From the NCBI GenBank assembly GCA_945883425.1, contig CAMCXM010000009.1:1-46451 (forward strand): 46,451 nucleotides of DNA. Reading direction: 5' to 3'. Every line of letters starts with the position of its first letter. Position 1 is the stretch's first letter. The stretch comes from Spirosoma fluviale (lineage in GTDB: Bacteria > Bacteroidota > Bacteroidia > Cytophagales > Flexibacteraceae). The notes under the pieces were generated by a model. That model saw only the letters and a list, made by a program, of their open reading frames with translations, made no database searches and was not told the DNA's origin. Position numbers and translations under genes: made by a program. This document shows positions 42,725 through 46,451 of this stretch, one piece after another.

Positions 42725-43231
42725 TTGAAAAAAGAAACCATCATTCAGGAACTTCTTGATTTCCTGGGCTTATCGCAAAACCAACTGGCTGAGTTTTTCA
42801 ACATCAGCCGAACCTTGTTTACAAGATCAGCGATGGGCACCCGCAAATTTCCCTTCCGCCTCAACCAACGCCGCCTGGACATGCTCAACCTCATGGCCCG
42901 AATGAAAGCGGAGAAGGCCGGCCAGCCAGAAGAAGAACCCATCCCGTTTTCATCACCCTTTGTTCAAAGTCGCCTCGAAAAGGTAGAAACCCGGATCCGA
43001 ATTCTGAATGAGCAACTGGGTAAAATGAGCCACGCGTCAAAAACCCATCGGAATGCGCTTGAATTTTATGACCGGATGAAAACGGAATTCCCTGACCTGA
43101 CGCCCCTCGACCTTGCCTGGATCCAAAGAGAAACGGATAAAATCACCCCCTACCTTTTTGAGGATCCTTCAAAAGAACAAAAGCAGTGGGAGCTCAAAAT
43201 GCTGCTGATCGAGTTGAAAGAACTGAAATGA
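42725..43231 (+). CDS. HTH transcriptional regulator, XRE-like
   Basis: The frame has no ATG. The likely start is a TTG at 42725 (168 aa, MKKETIIQELLDFLGLSQNQ), because upstream codons would lie inside the operator and upstream of the predicted transcription start near 42697. Residues about 4-55 are a helix-turn-helix: DFLGLSQNQLAEFFNISRTL, then RSAMGTRKFPFRL. The rest is helical, with a coiled region (VETRIRILNEQLGKM) that could dimerise. It is divergent from the defence operon. It probably represses its own promoter through the adjacent palindrome and may also affect the operon. Confidence 0.75.
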   Translation: MKKETIIQELLDFLGLSQNQLAEFFNISRTLFTRSAMGTRKFPFRLNQRRLDMLNLMARMKAEKAGQPEEEPIPFSSPFVQSRLEKVETRIRILNEQLGKMSHASKTHRNALEFYDRMKTEFPDLTPLDLAWIQRETDKITPYLFEDPSKEQKQWELKMLLIELKELK

Positions 43232-43297
43232 TGAGTGATTAGTGGTTTGTGATGTGTGATGAATTATGAGTGATGAGGACAATGGGATGTTTTTGTT

Positions 43298-43415
43298 CCC
43301 CCTTTGGAGCTTGTCCCGATTTTACATCGGGAGGCTAGGGGGCTGGGCCGAATGCAGAGCGCTGCGATTTGGTATCTAATCGCCAATTAGTGGTTCGTGA
43401 TGAGTGATGTGTGAT
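43298..43415. repeat. REP-like repeat, family 1 copy 1 (with 69-bp tail)
   Basis: A 45-bp unit with arms CCCCCT...AGGGGG and an inner hairpin CCCGAT/ATCGGG, followed by a 69-bp tail (43347-43415) that recurs almost unchanged at 43840-43908 (two differences). No coding content. Confidence 0.75.
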
Positions 43416-43476
43416 TATTAATTGATATTTCATTACCGAAGGGACGCCCCTTGACAAATCTATACGGCATTTATTA

Positions 43477-43683
43477 GTCCCCCTGGGGACAAGCTATCGG
43501 TAGATGATGAAAACTAAGAAGAGTCAATAGTGCCTTTAGGTACGAAATATGGAAGACAATTCGTTCAGAGACAATCTGACATAATTTCCATCAATCCGAT
43601 GGTATAGATGTCGATGACAACTTTTGTCGGGCAAAACCACTGAATGCAACCTTTCTATGAAAATATTTCGTCCCCAGGGGGAC
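43477..43683. repeat. Inverted pair of family 2 repeats
   Basis: GTCCCCCTGGGGAC at 43477-43490 and its exact reverse complement GTCCCCAGGGGGAC at 43670-43683 bound a 180-base stretch without a gene. Related sequences recur at 44922 and 44973. Arrangement as a facing pair fits a BIME-like element. Confidence 0.65.
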
Positions 43684-43798
43684 TTGGACATTTGTATATT
43701 CTTTTTTCTACCAATAGAGCCTACCTAAAGGCAGGCTGTGAATTTTATTCCGGGGGCCAGTGAAGAAAACGGGAAGCGAATGGATCACGAATGTTCTT

Positions 43799-43908
43799 CC
43801 TTTGGAGCTTGGCCTGATTTATCATCGGGCGGCTAGGGGGCCGAATGCAGAGCGTTGCGATTTGGTATCTAATCGCCAATTCGTGGTTCGTGATGAGTGA
43901 TGTGTGAT
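43799..43908. repeat. REP-like repeat, family 1 copy 2 (with 69-bp tail)
   Basis: A diverged copy of the hairpin (TTTGGAGCTTGGCCTGATTT then ATCATCGGGCGGCTAGGGGG) followed by the same 69-bp tail as copy 1. The tail ends in degenerate TGATGAGTGATGTGTGAT runs, as does the DNA just after the HTH gene. Confidence 0.75.
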
Positions 43909-43931
43909 GAGGAAGATGGTATTTGGGTTAC

Positions 43932-43977
43932 TCCTCCTTCGGAGCTTGTCCCGATTTTACATCGGGAGGCTAGGGGG
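43932..43977. repeat. REP-like repeat, family 1 copy 3 (hairpin only)
   Basis: CTCCTTCGGAGCTTGTCCCG, then ATTTTACATCGGGAGGCTAG and GGGG: the hairpin unit as in copy 1, with a second small stem (CTCCTTCGGAG), but without the 69-bp tail. Confidence 0.7.
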
Positions 43978-44422
43978 CCGGGCTGCATGCTGAGGATAGG
44001 TACGCCTTATCCTTTTGCAAAAACAACAAACAAGGGATTCTCAATAAGCTTTGCACGGTTCCACTCAACTACTTTAACCTGAATCCTGACTACTTATTCC
44101 TGATTACTTTTATCAAAACTCGATGGCACCAAAAAATAATTTAAAAAAAGTGCCGGAAATTTCTGCGGGATTCAGGAATGAGGTCAACTATTTTTCCTGA
44201 TTTGAGCAGAATCGCAGGAGGCCTTTCCTGATTTGCGCAGAAAAATTCGAGATCCCGGCAAAAACCGAACGATTTTCCGGATTTGCGCAGATTGGAAAAA
44301 TCGAGCTGCGCAAATCCGGAAAGCGCATTGAAATGGGCCCCACACCTTTGCATCACCGGTTCGGCTTCGGAAGGTCCGAAAGTCAGCCGGTCTTACAAAA
44401 AACACTTTTAAACAAAAAAAGT
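43978..44422. other. Non-coding stretch before coiled-coil gene
   Basis: No supported gene. It holds the repeat cluster at 44190-44319. Short frames on both strands here have repeat-derived composition. Confidence 0.5.
44190..44319. repeat. Cluster of TGATTTGCGCAG boxes
   Basis: Three direct copies: CCTGATTTGAGCAGAA (from 44195), CCTGATTTGCGCAGAA (from 44227), CCGGATTTGCGCAGAT (from 44277). An inverted one, CTGCGCAAATCCGG (44306-44319), pairs with the third around a 16-base loop. ATTCGAG / AATCGAG follows two of the copies. It lies just upstream of the gene at 44423, so it may be a regulatory array. Confidence 0.6.
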
Positions 44423-44842
44423 ATGACAGATTTATCATTGCACCTTCTCACAACGAAAGAAGACTGCGACAAGTACAAAGCAAAACTCTTGACCGACAAA
44501 AGCGATCTTGAGTTACGAATTGCCAACATGGGAAAAAGTTCCACTGCCTCTTCGGATAACACCAAAGAAAAGAAGGACGAAGTAACCGCCATCGACTCCC
44601 AGATTGTGGCGTATCAAAATTTCATTCCAACCTTAGCCACTGGTACGCCTAAGCGGAATGATGCGGTCATTGAGCTCAGTGCTCTTAATCACCGCCGGTT
44701 GATTCTAACCACTGAGCTTGACGAGAATGGTGCTTTCAAGGTTCTGGACAAAGAAATGAATCTTCAAAAGACCATTTCGGATCTCCAGATCGTGACCGAC
44801 ACCATTCCGAAAGTGGAAGCCCGCAAAGCGGAGTTGGCATAA
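44423..44842 (+). CDS. Coiled-coil protein (139 aa)
   Basis: An ATG at 44423 gives 139 residues. The frame is open further upstream, but that part is repeat sequence. The protein is helical, with heptads at about 5-50 (CDKYKAKLLTDKSDLELRIA) and 75-135 (DKEMNLQKTISDLQIVTDTI) separated by a short loop (GTPKRND), suggesting a helical hairpin. No known domain. It is a monocistronic gene, followed after 23 bases by a strong terminator. Function unknown. Confidence 0.6.
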   Translation: MTDLSLHLLTTKEDCDKYKAKLLTDKSDLELRIANMGKSSTASSDNTKEKKDEVTAIDSQIVAYQNFIPTLATGTPKRNDAVIELSALNHRRLILTTELDENGAFKVLDKEMNLQKTISDLQIVTDTIPKVEARKAELA

Positions 44843-44865
44843 GAAATGGGGCGCCTGTTTAACAA

Positions 44866-44895
44866 CCCGCTGGTCAAAAGCCAGCGGGTTTTTTT
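44866..44895 (+). terminator. Intrinsic terminator of coiled-coil gene
   Basis: Perfect 8-bp stem CCCGCTGG / CCAGCGGG, loop TCAAAAG, followed by T7. It lies 23 bases after the stop at 44842. Confidence 0.9.
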
Positions 44896-44921
44896 ATGGG
44901 GTTCCGGGAAATCAATATTTC

Positions 44922-44985
44922 GTCCCCAAAGGGACTTTAGTTCAGGTTTGCTTTCGTTGCTACCGATGGTTTGTCCCCTGGGGGG
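44922..44985. repeat. Family 2 repeat pair
   Basis: GTCCCCAAAGGGAC at 44922-44935 and GTCCCCTGGGGGG at 44973-44985, 37 bases apart. Both resemble the pair at 43477 and 43670. ATTTCGTCCCCA precedes 44922 and 43670 alike. Confidence 0.6.
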
Positions 44986-45136
44986 AAATTAAACCCAGTT
45001 TTCGGCATCGTATTATTCCAGATCAGAGGGATCGCCCATCTCAGATTTGCGATTGTTTCCAATCTTGGTTCAGTTTCAACTTTGTCGTTAGTCGTAACTG
45101 TTTCCAAACCCTCCTTTTGAAATTTACAGACGAAAT

Positions 45137-45168
45137 TTTGACCAATGATAACTTTATAGTTAACTTTG
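45137..45168 (+). promoter_or_regulatory. Candidate promoter/operator of higBA-like pair
   Basis: TTTG (45137-45140), a 20-base gap, TAACTTTG (45161-45168), a full consensus match. TAACTTT is also present 12 bases earlier (45149), giving a paired site the antitoxin might bind. The start of transcription would fall at or just after the GTG start codon at 45172, so the toxin message may be leaderless or the match may be fortuitous. Confidence 0.35.
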
Positions 45169-45171
45169 GCC

Positions 45172-45546
45172 GTGTTTACGCAGAGGCAGATCATTTTTCA
45201 CGAACACTATTTCACTGACTTCTATTTGGAGCAAACTGAAAAAGTTCAGGAAAAGATTGAGTATGTTTTTAAGGTGATACAAACAGTCCAGAAAGTTCCT
45301 AAAAAGTTCCTTGATCATTTGACTGGAACGGATGGACTTTACGAGTTACGCATTGAGTTTGAAAGCAATATCTACAGAATATTTTGCTGTTTTGACAAAG
45401 GAAATTTAGTTGTTCTGTTTAATGGATTTCAGAAAAAATCTCAAAAGACGCCCAAAAACGAAATTGATTTAGCCCTAAAATTAAAAGACGAGTATTTCAA
45501 TCAAAAGCGAAAAAGTCATGACACACGATCCGATCAGAAAGGCTAA
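45172..45546 (+). CDS. higB: RelE/HigB-type toxin (Gp49-like)
   Basis: The frame lacks ATG; GTG 45172 (124 aa, starting MFTQRQIIFHEHYF) fits the family start better than TTG 45166. Family features: an aromatic N-terminal strand, KVQEKIEYVFKVIQTVQKVP, then FLDHLTGTDGLYELRIEFES and NIYRIFCCFD, NGFQKKSQKTP and EIDLALKLKDEY. HigB-type toxins cut mRNA on the ribosome. The gene overlaps the antitoxin gene by 29 bases, toxin first, the order usual for HigBA. Likely co-repressed by the antitoxin. Confidence 0.88.
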   Translation: MFTQRQIIFHEHYFTDFYLEQTEKVQEKIEYVFKVIQTVQKVPKKFLDHLTGTDGLYELRIEFESNIYRIFCCFDKGNLVVLFNGFQKKSQKTPKNEIDLALKLKDEYFNQKRKSHDTRSDQKG

Positions 45547-45823
45547 GAACTTTGACGAGTTATTAGACATAAAATACGGAAAAACAGGTTCTGAAATGCG
45601 TGACAACTTTGAGGAAAAAGCGCAGTACTTTGTTATCAGCGAGATGCTGAAAGAAGCTCGAAAAGAAGCCAACATGACGCAGGAACAACTTGCAGACAAA
45701 GTTGGGACAAAGAAAAGTTATATATCAAGGCTTGAAAATGGAAAGTGTGACATTCAACTATCGACACTTTACCGGATTTTTGAATTTGGACTCGGAAAAC
45801 GAATAAATCTAATGTTCAGTTAG
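45518..45823 (+). CDS. higA: HigA-type antitoxin, HTH
   Basis: A 101-residue protein. Residues about 45-90 are an XRE helix-turn-helix: EARKEANMTQEQLADKVGTK, then KSYISRLENGKCDIQLSTLY. The N-terminal half probably binds and inhibits the toxin. The start lies 29 bases inside the toxin gene. It is expected to bind the promoter region upstream of the toxin. Confidence 0.88.
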   Translation: MTHDPIRKAKNFDELLDIKYGKTGSEMRDNFEEKAQYFVISEMLKEARKEANMTQEQLADKVGTKKSYISRLENGKCDIQLSTLYRIFEFGLGKRINLMFS

Positions 45824-46171
45824 AACAGCTTACTTGCTACCCAGGAAATTCAGTGGTAGGTTGAAAATGAGTCATTTTGCACCAAATTCTACATAAATAC
45901 ACTGGGCGATATGGGTAGAAGCCAGCAAGTATAGCATACGCCAACACCCGGACGTAAACTAACTCTACGCCCAACAAAGACCACCACCTCCATCCTAATT
46001 ACGGAGTGCTGATTACTGTCGTGGCGCTAAAGATGCCACGTTCCGGTTCAGTGGAAAAACCTGGGGAGTGGATTCCATTGGTGTTTGATCAGTAATCAAA
46101 CCAGCTAACTTGAATTATCCGGATAATGTAGTTGCTGGCTTTGCGAACGATTGTTTTTTCAAATGATTTTT
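45824..46171. other. Intergenic stretch between higBA and transposase
   Basis: No gene seen. It contains small hairpins, CGTGGC-GCTAAAGAT-GCCACG near 46019-46040 and TTTGAT-CAGTA-ATCAAA near 46085-46101. A TGATTACTG / CAGTAATCA inverted pair links the two. Parts may belong to the transposon's left end. Confidence 0.45.
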
Positions 46172-46233
46172 ACCCCAGCGGGGTGTAATGTCATTAGCTG
46201 ATTCCAGCCCGTGTTCAATAGCTCCAGAGGAGC
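46172..46233. repeat. Two hairpins upstream of transposase (probable element end)
   Basis: ACCCC-AGC-GGGGT at 46172-46184 and GCTCC-AGA-GGAGC at 46221-46233. Short imperfect hairpins of this type lie near the ends of IS200/IS605 elements and next to RAYT genes. The second shares CTCCAGAGGAG with the hairpin at 11302-11322. Confidence 0.6.
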
Positions 46234-46257
46234 GATATGTTTTATTTCCCAATTCAT

Positions 46258-46451
46258 ATGGCCAACACCTATTCACAACTCTATACCCATTTGGTTTTCG
46301 CGGTAAAAGGAAGGCAAAGCCTTATTCAACCTGACTGGAAAGAGACACTTTACAAATACATCGCAGGTATTATCAGTAATCAAAAGCAGAAGCTTATGAT
46401 CATAAATGGAATGCCTGACCATGTGCATATTCTGATCGGAATCAAACCTGA
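46258..46451 (+). mobile_element. IS200/IS605-type Y1 (RAYT-like) transposase, 5' part
   Basis: From an ATG at 46258 the frame is open to the window edge (64 codons). It begins MANTYSQLYTHLVFAVKGRQ, and near codon 54 has MPDHVHILIGI, where HVH is the H-hydrophobic-H metal-binding motif of HUH/Y1 transposases. The catalytic tyrosine lies beyond the window. The start Y-x-x-x-Y-x-H-L-V-F-x-x-K-x-R is characteristic. Such enzymes cut single-stranded DNA at hairpins; the RAYT subclass mobilises REP repeats. The REP-like repeats at 43298-44985 could be its substrates. Confidence 0.9.

Noticed and set aside
43298-43977. CRISPR array
   Set aside because: Repeats are unevenly spaced (about 500 and 130 bases), palindromic over 45 bp, and lack unique spacers of equal length; no cas genes nearby.
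44937-45194. Minus-strand frame of 85 codons upstream of the toxin
   Set aside because: Covers the repeat pair and the toxin promoter; composition not protein-like.

Overview
The window looks like chromosomal accessory DNA from a member of the Bacteroidota. The evidence is a BT4734/VirE-N type protein, an AlbA_2/Schlafen-like protein, and several candidate promoters matching the Bacteroidota pattern (TTG or TTTG, a 20-21 base gap, then TAnnTTTG). Shine-Dalgarno sequences are scarce and base composition is moderate. I cannot name genus or species. I see no rRNA, tRNA, housekeeping gene or CRISPR array. Almost everything is defence-like, toxin-antitoxin-like, small acidic orphan genes, or repeats. 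This is a defence/accessory island.

Left part (1-6300, minus strand). A tightly coupled chain comprises a four-helix membrane/coiled-coil protein, a membrane-anchored vWA-like protein, and three small or partial genes with overlapping ends, the last running off the left edge. It is followed by a DUF4258-like gene, an NTF2/SnoaL-like gene, and a two-gene unit of a cysteine-cluster protein and a macro-domain protein. A WYL-domain regulator (6495-7514, plus) is divergent from the macro-domain gene.

Middle part (7500-20900). Single genes and pairs are scattered on both strands: three families of paralogous orphan genes, a Nudix hydrolase, a reverse transcriptase with a highly structured 3' region ending in an intrinsic terminator, an orphan VirE-N/BT4734 domain protein and a lipoprotein M48-like protease. 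Two long palindromic elements share the same ends (TTAA-CCCAGA...CGCATTA). Each sits exactly on the stop codon of a gene.

Right-central part (20898-42467, minus strand). This is a run of at least 13 co-directional genes. In order of transcription they are: an OLD-like AAA ATPase with an apparently degenerate TOPRIM region, a phosphoribosyltransferase-like (PRTase-CE type) protein, a NADAR ADP-ribose-domain protein, a zinc-ribbon protein, a PLD-SNF2 helicase/nuclease, an Eco57I/PglX-like DNA methyltransferase, three orphans, an AIPR/DGQHR-like protein, an AlbA_2 protein, a DUF2130 PD-(D/E)XK-like protein and an orphan. The methylase/helicase/nuclease core is a familiar defence logic. Its combination with NADAR, PRTase and a pseudo-TOPRIM ATPase is my best candidate for a little-described system. 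Divergently transcribed is a small HTH protein whose promoter lies inside a 52-bp palindromic operator.

Right end (43232-46451). A repeat-rich stretch holds REP-like hairpins in several families, one small coiled-coil gene with a clear terminator, a HigB-HigA type toxin-antitoxin pair, and the start of an IS200/IS605-type (Y1/RAYT-like) transposase cut by the window edge.
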